The notes under the pieces: model-generated
What the model saw: the letters and a program-made list of their open reading frames with translations, nothing else
Told to the model about the DNA's origin: nothing
The model's database searches: none
Source of the DNA: Epilithonimonas sp. JDS
GTDB lineage: Bacteria; Bacteroidota; Bacteroidia; Flavobacteriales; Weeksellaceae
NCBI RefSeq assembly: GCF_021261315.1
Contig: NZ_JAJSAX010000002.1
Coordinates: 682,001 to 746,000 of the forward strand
Length of the DNA: 64,000 nt
Reading direction: 5' to 3'
Shown: positions 35,927 through 45,870 of the stretch, one piece after another
Layout: the number at the start of each line of letters is the position of its first letter
Position numbering within the stretch: the stretch's first letter is position 1
Translations under genes and position numbers: made by a program

Positions 35927-38900
35927 ATGAAATTCAAATTTTATATTTTCGTTCTCTTCATAATTTCTGCATTTTGTTACGCTCAAAAGATCACTCTCAA
36001 TTGGGATGGTTATAAAGAAATGGATTATGGAACAGAGAAATTTACTTATCCTTTTTTTACCAATCAAAGCTACAGAGTAGAATCCGGGTCAATTTTTGTG
36101 AATACAAGTATTAAGACCAGCAACCAAGTCAAGATTGATCAGCTTGTTTGGGAAATACTATCTGCAAAAGATATCAAAGATCTTAATATCAACAGCATTT
36201 CCACAAATCCTAAAACGAGCGTAAATTACTATTTCAATGAATCGGAAAATGCTGAAAGTGCTGGCGTAAGTGTTGAAGCATTAAAAGTTGAAAACAACAA
36301 AATTTACAAACTGATTTCTTTCAATGTAGAACAGACATCTAAAAATGTTTCTGAACTGAGAAAACCCGCCACTAAAGTTGGAACAACTGAAAACCCGCTG
36401 AAATCCGGAAATTTCTATAAAATTAAGGTTGACAAGTCGGGAATTTTTAAAATCACAAAACAATTCTTACAGCAAAACGGAATTAATGTAAATAATATTA
36501 ATCCTAAAAATTTCAGAATCTATGGTAATGGTGGATTGATGCTTCCTGAATTTAATACAGACAGTCGTTTTGCTGCTTTGCAAGAGGACGCCATACAGGT
36601 CATTGGTGAAGAAGATGGAGTCTGGAATGATAGTGATTACGCATTATTCTACGCGCAAGGTCCAAATGGGTACAATCTATTCAGCAGAACAAATGGAAGT
36701 GGCAATAAGAGAACAGAGTTCCGTGATGACAAATCCAATAATTTCGTAAATATATATGAAGATTTTTCTTACTATTTTATAAATTTCGATATTGGTCCAG
36801 GTAAAAGAGTTGAAACAGTCAATACCTCACTTCCTGCAGATTTGATTACCAGATATGATGATTATCAATTCGTTAATGAAGAAAAATTTAATCTAATGAA
36901 ACTGGGTAGAATATGGACTGGTGATGTAATCCCTGGAACTAAGGAATTAACATTTACTACCAGAAGTCCTATTCGTGCAGATGATGTCATTAGATTTAAA
37001 ACACAGGTAATTGCCTACAATGCACAATCTGCTAAAGTTAGTTTTGACGTAAATGGTCTAAAAGAGGAAAGAGCACCTGCAGGAACAGACAGTTATGACA
37101 CAATGCGATTTGAAGGTACACTTTTCGGACAGAGTGGAAATAACGTCAAGTTTAATTATACATCAAATACCAGTGCCAATCCAAATGCTTCTTTTTATTT
37201 CGACTACGCAGAGGTTCAGTACAAGGAAGATCTCAATTTTAATAATTCTCAGATGAATTTCAGAGATTATGAAATCTATGAGCAATCCGGTGATTTATAC
37301 GGATTTTCTATTGCCAATGCATCGGGAATAGATCAGGTTTGGGATGTGTCAGATGTTACCAATGTAAAAAAAGTTACAAACAAGAATTCTCAAAACAGCG
37401 TTTTCAATTTTGGATATTTAGCCAACAGCAATATATTCAATAATGAATTTGCAGCTTTTAAAAACTCTGCAGCATACGAACCGGGATTCGTGGGAAAAAT
37501 TGACAATCAGGATTACTCATCACTTCAAAATGTAGAATATCTGATCATTACGCAGCCGAGCTACTTTAGCCAGGCACAAAGACTTGCTACATACCATCAA
37601 TCTAAATATAAGGTTGAGATTGTGGATGTTAATAAAATCTACAATGAATTCAGCAGTGGAAGCAAAGATATTACGGCGATCCGTGATTTTATTACGAAAC
37701 TTACAACATTAAAATATGTTTTACTCCTGGGTGATACTTCTTATGATTTTAAAAATCGTATTGCTAATAATACAGATGTAATCCCAAGTTATCAAAGTGA
37801 AAATAGCAAGGACGTAAAAAGTTCCTATGTTACTGATGATTATTTTGTGATGACAAAACCCCAGACAGTGACAGATTTAAGCCAAGTCCCGGATCTGCCA
37901 ATTGGGAGAATACCGGCAGATAATTTACAGGAAGCTAAAATAATGATTGATAAAATATTAGCTTACAACAATGCACTACCGGGACAATCAAATCCATTTG
38001 GAGAGTGGAGAATGAAACTCGATTTTGTTGCCGATGACGATTATGAAGGAAATGACATTCCTACCGGTATAAAAGGGCCATTCCACTATCTGGTAGATTA
38101 CGCAATTACACAAAATTTTTCCACTACCAATAGACCCGAATATAACATCCGAAAATTATATCTCGACGCATTTCCGGCTATAACAAGTGCAGGCGGACAG
38201 AGATATCCACAAGTCAATCAAGCCATTTCAAATGATGTTGGTAACAGCCTTTATCTTTTTTATTTTGGACATGGCGGTATCAATGGATGGGCTCAGGAAA
38301 GAGTCTTGACTTCAACAGAAGTTCAGGGGTTCAATAACTTCACTTCTGTTTATAGCAGATTTCCTTTTGTGTCGACTATCACTTGTGAATTCACGCTTTG
38401 GGACGATCCCGGCACTTACTCTACAGGTGAACAGCTAATTAAAGTTGGTGCCGGTGGTGCAGCTACAATGATCACATCTAGCCGCGCTATATCAGTTGTC
38501 TATGGACGACAGTTTACACCAATTTTTACAAATAATATGTTTGCTCTAGAATCTGACGATTTCCATTCAATTGGTGATGCACATCTCAATGCAAGAAAAA
38601 AACATTATGAAACATATCAAGCTTCTTCAGATCCTTTAAGAGTAAATTTCCTTGGTGATCCCGCAATGAAAATGAGCAGACCAAAAAGACTTTTGCAAAT
38701 TGATAATATAGAGACACCTACACCTGGAAAAATACGGGCCTTAGATTTTGTGAAGATTAAGGGACATGTAAAAAAAGCAGATGGAAGTACAGATACAAAC
38801 TTCAACGGCCGTGTTGCTATCAACATTTTTGATAAAAAAATTAAAAAGACAACACTGAATAATGACAATGTTCCAGAGATGAATCCTAAGATGACTTACG

Positions 38901-39859
38901 ATGAGGAACCAAGCGCAATTGTAAAAGCATCAGGAAAAGTTGAAAGTGGAATTTACACCGTTGAATTTTATGTTCCAAAAGACATAAATTACGACATACC
39001 AGTTGTCAATGGAGAGCCTGTAAAAGGAAGAATTCTTGCCTATGCAGAAAACTTCCTAGATGCAAAATCAAATGCTTATGATGTTTTCACAAATCAGCCA
39101 CAGGTTGTTGGAGATATTAATCCTGATGGAATCAATGATTCGGAACCACCGGCAGCAAATCTGTTTATGAACAATACTAATTTTGCAAATGGTGGAATTA
39201 CAGATCAGAATCCTATGCTTTTGGCTTGTTTAAAAGATAATTTTGGAATCAATTCTACAGGAGCGGGAATTGGCCACGATCTCACATTTGTTTTGGATGG
39301 TGATGTTGTGAATACGACTTCTGTCAACGATTACTTCACATCGGGAGATGGTAATGGATGTAATACGACAGGCCTTGCTGACTATCAAAAAGGTTCTGTA
39401 ACTTTCCCTCTAAGAAATCTAACGCCTGGAGAACATCAATTGGTGTTTAAAGTTTGGGACATCAACAATAATTCAACTTCATCCACGTTAAACTTTGTAG
39501 TAAAAGACGAATCCGAAAAAAAATTAGTGGTCAACAGACTTCTCAACTGGCCGAATCCTTTTACAAACAAAACTTATGTACAGTTTGAGCATAATTGTGA
39601 TGATATCCTGGATGTGAATGTTCAAATCTACACTATTACCGGAAAAATAGTAAGAACACTGTCAACCAGTATTACGGCAGAACCATTCCTGCAAGGCTTT
39701 AGAACACCAAGACAAGCCATAGAATGGGACGGAAAAGATGATTTTGGTGATACCGTTGCAAAGGGTACATATATTTTTAAGATATTTGCACGCAGCCAGA
39801 ATCAGGAAAAATGTTCCGGAAGTGCAACAGCTGTTGAAAAAATGGTTTTATTAAAATAA
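35927..39859 (+). CDS. porU: Type IX secretion system sortase PorU
   Basis: 1310 residues with a signal peptide (about 1-20, ending CYAQ). Gingipain-like C25 peptidase: the catalytic His782 in YFGHGGINGW and Cys820 in STITCEFTLW are both present. The C-terminal part carries FlgD-like strands (NWPNPFTNKTYVQFEHNC, GTYIFKIFARS) rather than a cleaved sorting domain. PorU removes the C-terminal sorting domains of T9SS cargo and joins cargo to lipopolysaccharide at the cell surface, with PorV. A TTG at 35924 just before the ATG is not needed. 44 bases separate it from porV: one operon. Confidence 0.95.
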   Translation: MKFKFYIFVLFIISAFCYAQKITLNWDGYKEMDYGTEKFTYPFFTNQSYRVESGSIFVNTSIKTSNQVKIDQLVWEILSAKDIKDLNINSISTNPKTSVNYYFNESENAESAGVSVEALKVENNKIYKLISFNVEQTSKNVSELRKPATKVGTTENPLKSGNFYKIKVDKSGIFKITKQFLQQNGINVNNINPKNFRIYGNGGLMLPEFNTDSRFAALQEDAIQVIGEEDGVWNDSDYALFYAQGPNGYNLFSRTNGSGNKRTEFRDDKSNNFVNIYEDFSYYFINFDIGPGKRVETVNTSLPADLITRYDDYQFVNEEKFNLMKLGRIWTGDVIPGTKELTFTTRSPIRADDVIRFKTQVIAYNAQSAKVSFDVNGLKEERAPAGTDSYDTMRFEGTLFGQSGNNVKFNYTSNTSANPNASFYFDYAEVQYKEDLNFNNSQMNFRDYEIYEQSGDLYGFSIANASGIDQVWDVSDVTNVKKVTNKNSQNSVFNFGYLANSNIFNNEFAAFKNSAAYEPGFVGKIDNQDYSSLQNVEYLIITQPSYFSQAQRLATYHQSKYKVEIVDVNKIYNEFSSGSKDITAIRDFITKLTTLKYVLLLGDTSYDFKNRIANNTDVIPSYQSENSKDVKSSYVTDDYFVMTKPQTVTDLSQVPDLPIGRIPADNLQEAKIMIDKILAYNNALPGQSNPFGEWRMKLDFVADDDYEGNDIPTGIKGPFHYLVDYAITQNFSTTNRPEYNIRKLYLDAFPAITSAGGQRYPQVNQAISNDVGNSLYLFYFGHGGINGWAQERVLTSTEVQGFNNFTSVYSRFPFVSTITCEFTLWDDPGTYSTGEQLIKVGAGGAATMITSSRAISVVYGRQFTPIFTNNMFALESDDFHSIGDAHLNARKKHYETYQASSDPLRVNFLGDPAMKMSRPKRLLQIDNIETPTPGKIRALDFVKIKGHVKKADGSTDTNFNGRVAINIFDKKIKKTTLNNDNVPEMNPKMTYDEEPSAIVKASGKVESGIYTVEFYVPKDINYDIPVVNGEPVKGRILAYAENFLDAKSNAYDVFTNQPQVVGDINPDGINDSEPPAANLFMNNTNFANGGITDQNPMLLACLKDNFGINSTGAGIGHDLTFVLDGDVVNTTSVNDYFTSGDGNGCNTTGLADYQKGSVTFPLRNLTPGEHQLVFKVWDINNNSTSSTLNFVVKDESEKKLVVNRLLNWPNPFTNKTYVQFEHNCDDILDVNVQIYTITGKIVRTLSTSITAEPFLQGFRTPRQAIEWDGKDDFGDTVAKGTYIFKIFARSQNQEKCSGSATAVEKMVLLK

Positions 39860-39903
39860 CAAACACATTATATATCGGTAAACTTTACCTTAAAAGAACA
39901 AAA

Positions 39904-41034
39904 ATGAATTTAACAAAAAGATTATTTTTAGGATTAGGAATTAGCGCAAGTGCTTTTGCTTTTTCTCAAAACATTCAGCCGGTACTTACCGGAGCTCCAT
40001 TCCTGAGAATCTCTCCAGATGCAAGAGCAGGTGGTATGGGAGATCAGGGTGTTGTAACCTCTACAGATGTTTTTTCTCAATTCTGGAACGCAGCAAAATA
40101 TCCGTTTGCAAAAGTTTCTTCCGGATTTGGCGTCAATTATACACCTTACATGAGTAAGCTTACAAGTGATGTCTTCTTGCTTTACGGTTCTTACTACACA
40201 TTCTTGGGTGATGATGAGCGTTCTACTTTGAGTGCCAGTATCTACTACTTCAATATGGGTGATGTAGATTTGACAGATTTTGTAGGTAATGAAGTAATCC
40301 AAGGTGGTACTGCAAAACCAAACGAATTCTCAATTGACGTTGCTTACGGTTTGAAACTAACTGACAACTACTCAATGGCCGTAACTGGTAGATTCATCAG
40401 ATCAGATATCGGCGGCGGATTCAACTCAAACAGTACTTTGAAACCTGCGAACACTTTTGCAGTAGATGTTTCCGGATACTATATGTCTCCAAAACACGAG
40501 AGTATCAGTGGTTACGAAGGTAGAGTAAAAGCCGGTTGGGCTGTTCAAAACTTAGGACCAAGACTGGATTATACTGGCGATGAAGAGTCAAGATCTTATC
40601 TTCCGACAATGGCAAGATTAGGTTTGGGTTATGACTTACTAATTGATGACCAAAACCGTTTCAGCTTAAGTGGTGAGGCTTCCAAAATCTTAGTTCCGGG
40701 ACCAGACGAAACTACAGGTGATGTACCAAATGTAGGTGTGATCGAAGGGATCGGAAAATCTTTCGGAAACAAGAAAAGTATTATGTTCAGCGGTGCGGCA
40801 GAATATTCTTATGACGAGACTTTTGCGCTTAGAGCAGGTTACTTTACAGAAGCACCTGAGCAAGGTGCGAGACAATACGCAACTGTGGGTGTCGGGTTCA
40901 AATATGCCTCTTTTGGATTGGATCTTTCTTACCTGATCAACACATCAAAAATCAACTCGGCTTTGGATAATACACTCAGATTTGGTTTAACATGGAACAT
41001 CGGTAGCGAAACTTACAATGCACAGGATTATTAA
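39904..41034 (+). CDS. porV: Type IX secretion system outer-membrane channel/shuttle protein PorV
   Basis: 376 residues. Signal peptide about 1-21 (ending FAFSQ). FadL-like barrel with the PorV hallmark GAPFLRISPDARAGGMGDQG and later AAKYPFAKVSSGFGVNYTPY and LRFGLTWNIG at the C-terminus. Binds folded cargo leaving the Sov channel and delivers it to PorU. Closed by a strong terminator, so porU-porV forms a two-gene unit. Confidence 0.96.
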   Translation: MNLTKRLFLGLGISASAFAFSQNIQPVLTGAPFLRISPDARAGGMGDQGVVTSTDVFSQFWNAAKYPFAKVSSGFGVNYTPYMSKLTSDVFLLYGSYYTFLGDDERSTLSASIYYFNMGDVDLTDFVGNEVIQGGTAKPNEFSIDVAYGLKLTDNYSMAVTGRFIRSDIGGGFNSNSTLKPANTFAVDVSGYYMSPKHESISGYEGRVKAGWAVQNLGPRLDYTGDEESRSYLPTMARLGLGYDLLIDDQNRFSLSGEASKILVPGPDETTGDVPNVGVIEGIGKSFGNKKSIMFSGAAEYSYDETFALRAGYFTEAPEQGARQYATVGVGFKYASFGLDLSYLINTSKINSALDNTLRFGLTWNIGSETYNAQDY

Positions 41035-41067
41035 TTAAATTGATTTCAATATCATTTAAATAAATTT

Positions 41068-41098
41068 TGCCAAGGCTTCACGCTTTGGCATTTTTTTT
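41068..41098 (+). terminator. Terminator of porU-porV
   Basis: TGCCAAGGC (41068-41076) pairs with GCTTTGGCA (41082-41090), one G-T pair, followed by eight T's (41091-41098). Confidence 0.88.
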
Positions 41099-41145
41099 AG
41101 CATTAACATAAATTCATACATATCTATTTTAATTTAGACTTTCCG

Positions 41146-41153
41146 TAAATTTG
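41146..41153 (+). promoter_or_regulatory. -7 box directly before the FUSC gene
   Basis: TAAATTTG, a perfect TAnnTTTG, ending 4 bases before the ATG at 41158, so the mRNA would begin at or very near the start codon. Confidence 0.55.
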
Positions 41154-41157
41154 CAAA

Positions 41158-43413
41158 ATGAACTATAGTTCCGAACTCAAAAAATTCTTAACCAGCCAAT
41201 ACATCTATTCCGGAGCTCGAATCGCTTTGGCAATAGTGATTCCAAGCATCATCTTGGCGCAGTTTGGGTTGCTGAAAGAATATTTTCTGTTTCCGCTCGG
41301 GACAAGTTTTGTAGGATTGACGGATCAGCAAGGACCATTCATTAGAAGAAGGAATACATTAATCTTATCCATCTTCTCATTCTTTATCATTGCACTTTTT
41401 GCAAGTCTGGTCAAGGATTTTCCGATTGCAGTCTATCTGGAAATCATCATCTTCGGATTCTTTTTTTCGATGATTGGCGTTTACGGATTGCGGTTGGCAA
41501 CTTTCGGATCTATTGCACTTGTTGTGCTCAGTATCTTTATTGATGGGCATTTGACGGGTGAAGATATTCTCAAAAGTTCTTTTATCTTCTTTCTTGGCTG
41601 TCTTTGGTTTTTCATCATATTTATGATTGTTTCCAAGCTTCAGCCGTATAAATTGGCGAGCCAGGTGGTTGGTGAAAATTATCTTGAATTGGCCGATTAT
41701 TTGAGAATTAAAGCCAAATATTATACAAAAAACCCTGACTTCGAAGCATTGCTGAATCAGTTAATTACTCAGCAGATCAAGATTAAAAATCACCAGGAAG
41801 ACACCAGAGAAATTGTTTTTAAAACCAGACAGATCGTCAACGAATCTACGACGCAAAGCCGGATTTTGATGCTGATGTTTCTTAATTCTTTTGATCTTTT
41901 TGATAAACTATTGACTTCTGAAAATGATTATAAAAGGATGAATCAGGTTTTTGGAGACACCACTTTGCTTCAGAAGATCCACGATTACCTTTTGGCACTG
42001 GCAGACGAAATCACTAATCTGGGAATCTCACTGCAAAGTGGTTTGGCATTTCGGCAGGTCACTAATTTTGATAATGAATTAAAGAAAATCTACGACGATT
42101 TCTTTGACCACAGATCACAGAGATTCTCCTCAGAAACTTTGGAAGATTTTATGATGATGCGTCAGGTTCTGATGAGAATTACCGAAATTACGGATGAAGT
42201 AAAAACGATCCTGACCGTTCATTCTCAGGATAAAAAACTGGCCAAAAGTTTATCTTCCGGACTGGATTATTCCAAGTTTTTACCGAAGGAAGAAAAAATG
42301 AATCTGAAAGTTTTATTTTCAAACTTCTCGCTTAATTCCGGACATTTCCGCCACGCCATTCGGGTTACAATTGCATTACTGATCGGTTATATCGTTTCAA
42401 GATTTGAAATCTTAGGAATCGGGCATTCGTACTGGATTCTCATTACCATCATTGCCATCTTAAAACCAGCCTACTCTACCACGAAACACCGGAATCTTCT
42501 GCGATTATTCGGCACGATCGCCGGCGGTGTGATTGCCTACATTATTTTGTATTTTGTTAAAGATCCGGCTGCAATTTTAGTCATTCTTTTATTAAGTATG
42601 ATCTTATGTTTCAGTTTATTAAAATCAAAATATTTCTGGGCAGTTCTGTTTATGACGATCTATATTTTCCTCTCTTTCAACTTTTTAAGACCTGGAAATG
42701 TGAATGTTATTTTTAAAGACAGAATTCTCGACACTTTGATTGGTGGCGCCGTCACTTTTTTAGTGGCTTACTTTATTTTACCGGTCTGGGAACACACACA
42801 GAACTTAGATTTAATGAAAAAATCTTCCAAAAGCAATCTGGATTATTTCCGATTGATTATGGATCATTTTATGAAAAAAGAGCTTCAGGATCAGGATTTC
42901 AGAATCAGCAGAAAAAATGCAATCATCGATTTGGCCAACCTTTCCGACAATTTCCAGAGAATGATTTCTGACCCGAAAAATCAACAGAGAAAACTGGAAA
43001 CGGTTCATCAATTCGTCACTACAACGCATTTGATTACCGCTTACACAGCATCACTATCGCAATATGCAAAATCCGGTCACGAATTTCCTGAAATCGATTT
43101 TCAAAACTGGAAAATTAAAATCTCCGCAGAATTATTGCGCACTTCTTCCCTACTTTTTCAAAAAGATTTGGATGAGCAAAATAAATTTGACAGCAGAATA
43201 AAGCCCGAAGATCACGTTTCTGATTTATTAGAAAAACGAAAAGCAGATCTTGAAAATCAGGCAATTTCTGACGAGAGAACTTTCACAGTCAGCCATTTGA
43301 CAGAGATCAAAAACATCAGAGAACTTTTGGAATTGATTTATGATGTGGCGAAAGACCAAAGAAAAATCATTGAAGAATACTTAATCTATCAATCTACGAC
43401 GGCGAAACAGTAA
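41158..43413 (+). CDS. FUSC family inner-membrane protein (YccS/YhfK-like)
   Basis: 751 residues. Two hydrophobic blocks, each with several membrane segments (about 15-165 and 400-545), are separated by a soluble helical region; a cytoplasmic helical tail follows. This is the duplicated fusaric acid resistance/YccS layout. The second block has the conserved RHAIRVTIALLIGY, YWILITIIAILKPAYSTTKH and RLFGTIAGGVIAY. Probably transports or excludes aromatic acids; not proven. The last 25 bases overlap the convergent phosphopantetheinyl transferase gene. Confidence 0.9.
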   Translation: MNYSSELKKFLTSQYIYSGARIALAIVIPSIILAQFGLLKEYFLFPLGTSFVGLTDQQGPFIRRRNTLILSIFSFFIIALFASLVKDFPIAVYLEIIIFGFFFSMIGVYGLRLATFGSIALVVLSIFIDGHLTGEDILKSSFIFFLGCLWFFIIFMIVSKLQPYKLASQVVGENYLELADYLRIKAKYYTKNPDFEALLNQLITQQIKIKNHQEDTREIVFKTRQIVNESTTQSRILMLMFLNSFDLFDKLLTSENDYKRMNQVFGDTTLLQKIHDYLLALADEITNLGISLQSGLAFRQVTNFDNELKKIYDDFFDHRSQRFSSETLEDFMMMRQVLMRITEITDEVKTILTVHSQDKKLAKSLSSGLDYSKFLPKEEKMNLKVLFSNFSLNSGHFRHAIRVTIALLIGYIVSRFEILGIGHSYWILITIIAILKPAYSTTKHRNLLRLFGTIAGGVIAYIILYFVKDPAAILVILLLSMILCFSLLKSKYFWAVLFMTIYIFLSFNFLRPGNVNVIFKDRILDTLIGGAVTFLVAYFILPVWEHTQNLDLMKKSSKSNLDYFRLIMDHFMKKELQDQDFRISRKNAIIDLANLSDNFQRMISDPKNQQRKLETVHQFVTTTHLITAYTASLSQYAKSGHEFPEIDFQNWKIKISAELLRTSSLLFQKDLDEQNKFDSRIKPEDHVSDLLEKRKADLENQAISDERTFTVSHLTEIKNIRELLELIYDVAKDQRKIIEEYLIYQSTTAKQ

Positions 43414-44000
43414 TTATCAAAAAAATTGATTTTCGCTTTGAAGAAATCTTCGTTCTCATCGTCATAAACTCTGCATTTTACAGATAATTCTTCCTTTAAG
43501 TCAAAAGGCAAAACATCGTAATGTTTCTTTAATGACCAATGTTTGCTGTGATGGATTTTGTAAAGCGCTTCTTTCACGCACCAGATTGCTGTCAGGAAAT
43601 CCACTTCCTCTTCATCAATAATGAAATTATTCTCGTGAAGAATGAATTTGTGACGGATATTTTTGATTTTATCCTTTCTTTTTTCAATATCAATTCCGAT
43701 TTTATTTTTGGAAATTGCCAAGCCTGCCAGCGGAAAGGAATGGCTTACGGAAATCTGCAGATCATTGGGAAACAGATAAGGTTCGCCGTCTTCTTTATAA
43801 AGGATTTTATGATTTGGTAGAACCGATTTCAGCATTTTTCTTACCATCAGAACTTCAGCAATTTTATTAGGATGATACCCCAAAATCTTGTTCTGATTCT
43901 CAGGTTCCAGCAAAATATCCGGATTTAACACTTCATTCTTGTCATATTCCCAAATCAGAATTGTGGCAACATCGTCTGAAAGATCTTTGTAGAGAGGCAT
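43389..44000 (-). CDS. 4'-phosphopantetheinyl transferase superfamily protein
   Basis: 203 residues, Sfp-like. The metal-binding motif GIDIEKRKDK (near residue 99) and WCVKEALYK (near 148), with a preceding ISVSHSFPLAGLAI, are the three family signatures. Transfers phosphopantetheine from CoA to carrier proteins; either the general AcpS role or a secondary-metabolite role is possible, and no carrier gene is next to it. Confidence 0.92.
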   Translation of the reverse strand: MPLYKDLSDDVATILIWEYDKNEVLNPDILLEPENQNKILGYHPNKIAEVLMVRKMLKSVLPNHKILYKEDGEPYLFPNDLQISVSHSFPLAGLAISKNKIGIDIEKRKDKIKNIRHKFILHENNFIIDEEEVDFLTAIWCVKEALYKIHHSKHWSLKKHYDVLPFDLKEELSVKCRVYDDENEDFFKAKINFFDNYCFAVVD

Positions 44001-44106
44001 TGGATATTTCTAATTAATTGAATAATGACAAAGGTAATGATTTCACAAAATACAAAAATTATAAACCCGCAACTTAAAAATTCCTTAAATTTTCATTTTT
44101 AAGATG

Positions 44107-44133
44107 TTGTTAACATTTAAGCGAGTAAATTTG
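44107..44133 (+). promoter_or_regulatory. Promoter of the RND efflux locus
   Basis: TTG (44107-44109), 16 bases, TAAATTTG (44126-44133): close to the Bacteroidota consensus, 10 bases before the ATG of the small membrane protein. Confidence 0.6.
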
Positions 44134-44143
44134 CAGTATCAAA

Positions 44144-44527
44144 ATGAAAAAAGGAATTATATATTTGTTGATGTGCATTTTTCTGCTGTTTACGGCAGAG
44201 AACAAGCAGTCACTTGATTTTCAGCCAGATTTTGGAAATCAGAATATTTCTTCCCAGCTTTTTTCTTTTGCGAAAAAACACCACATCGATAAGTCTTTGG
44301 AAAAGGCTTCTTTTCAGCAGGCAAATGATTCTCTGGATTCTCCGGAAGAAGTCAATCTCGATCTAAGTTTTTCAAATTCTCTGAATGCCATTGCAGTTTT
44401 AGCTGTTTTCGGCCTGGGATATCTTTTAAACGTTTATTTCAAACGAAATAAGCAAAGCTTTCACGAGCCTGCAACGATTATCTATTCGATAAAAAGGTTC
44501 ATTCTGCTGCGTTCTATCCGTATTTAA
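44144..44527 (+). CDS. Small membrane protein preceding RND efflux genes
   Basis: 127 residues. A signal/anchor segment (IIYLLMCIFLLFTA) starts the protein, a second membrane segment (NAIAVLAVFGLGYLLNVYF) is near 83-101, and the end is short and basic (IKRFILLRSIRI). No family is recognised. It is preceded by a good promoter and lies 153 bases before the RND adaptor, so it may be the first gene of the RND operon. Chryseobacterium genomes often seem to have such a small protein here, but that is from memory. Confidence 0.6.
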   Translation: MKKGIIYLLMCIFLLFTAENKQSLDFQPDFGNQNISSQLFSFAKKHHIDKSLEKASFQQANDSLDSPEEVNLDLSFSNSLNAIAVLAVFGLGYLLNVYFKRNKQSFHEPATIIYSIKRFILLRSIRI

Positions 44528-44680
44528 ATTTCGCTTTTTCAAAAACAAAATTACCCTTATTCCAAAGCGGTAACATGCCTTGTTGTTTTTGAAATTTCCT
44601 GCATTCCATATTTCACTGAAATTGATGGTCTTTTTGATCATTAATTCAATCCCCGATTAAAAAAATAAAATTTATTTAAA

Positions 44681-45775
44681 ATGAAAATTATGTACAAAAG
44701 AGTCACATTTTCTGTTGCTCTCAGCGCATTGCTGATGATCTTTAGCTGCAAAGACAAAAAAGAAGAGAAAGAAGAAAAAGTAATTTATCCTACAACGACT
44801 GCTGTAAAAATGGATACTGTGATCACAAAAGATTACGTCGCGCAGATTCAATCCCTGAAAAATATAGAGATCCGAGCTCAAGAAAAAGGTTTCCTTGAGA
44901 AAATATATGTAGACGAAGGTCAATTTGTACAGGCTGGTCAAACGCTTTTCAGAATTATGCCTCAAGTTTATCAGGCAGAACTTTTGAAAGCTCAGGCAGA
45001 AGTAGAACAGGCAAAAATCGAATTGCAGAACTCCAGTACTTTAGCAAGCAACAACATCGTTTCGAAAAATGAAAGAGCGATGTCCAAAGCAAAACTGGAC
45101 GCGGCAAATGCCGAAATGAGACTTGCTCAAATCCACCTCAACTTTACCAATGTGAAGGCGCCTTTTTCGGGTTTCATCAATAGAATTCCGTTGAAATTGG
45201 GGAGTTTGATTGATGAAGGTGATCTATTGACAAGCCTTTCAGACAACACCGGAGTTTACGCTTATTTCAATGTTTCGGAGCCGGAATATATTAATTACCA
45301 AACGCATTCCGCAGAAAGAGGAACCAATCAGGTTTCTCTGGTAATGGCAAATGGAGAACCGCTTCCAGACAAAGGAACAATTGCAAATATCGAAGGCGAA
45401 TTTGATAACGAAACAGGAAATATCGCTTTCCGAGCCAAATTTCCTAACAAAAATCAATTATTGAGAAACGGCGAAACCGGAAAAGTTCAAATGACAGTTC
45501 CATTGAAAAATGCACTCCTCATTCCTCAAAAAGCAACTTACGAAATTCAGGATCAGATCTATGTTTTCGTAGTTGACAAAAATGGAAAAGTGAGTTCAAA
45601 AAACATCAAAGTTGCTTACAATCTTCCGGATCTTTATGTGGTTTCTGAAGGATTGAATGAAAATGACAAATTCCTGCTGGAAGGCGTACAAAAAGTGAAA
45701 GACGACCAGAAAGTGGAAACCAAATTCCAGGATCCGAAGAAAGTCTTACAATCATTAAAATTAAAAGCAGACTAA
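44681..45775 (+). CDS. RND efflux periplasmic adaptor (AcrA/MexA family)
   Basis: 364 residues. A lipoprotein signal with lipobox LMIFSC (Cys about residue 23) anchors it in the inner membrane. Then come the lipoyl half-motif (GFLEKIYVDEGQFVQAGQTL), an alpha-hairpin (about 92-130), the second lipoyl half (FTNVKAPFSGFINRIPLKLG) and barrel/MP domains. Connects the AcrB-like pump to the OprM-like channel. An in-frame ATG at 44690 is an alternative start. First of three efflux genes in order. Confidence 0.93.
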   Translation: MKIMYKRVTFSVALSALLMIFSCKDKKEEKEEKVIYPTTTAVKMDTVITKDYVAQIQSLKNIEIRAQEKGFLEKIYVDEGQFVQAGQTLFRIMPQVYQAELLKAQAEVEQAKIELQNSSTLASNNIVSKNERAMSKAKLDAANAEMRLAQIHLNFTNVKAPFSGFINRIPLKLGSLIDEGDLLTSLSDNTGVYAYFNVSEPEYINYQTHSAERGTNQVSLVMANGEPLPDKGTIANIEGEFDNETGNIAFRAKFPNKNQLLRNGETGKVQMTVPLKNALLIPQKATYEIQDQIYVFVVDKNGKVSSKNIKVAYNLPDLYVVSEGLNENDKFLLEGVQKVKDDQKVETKFQDPKKVLQSLKLKAD

Positions 45776-45870
45776 ATGCATCAATGATAATTTGATGAAT
45801 GATAAACGATTTCGACTGAATGTCTATAATCTATTTGTCTCTAATCTATTATCTAAAAAAATAATTCTTT

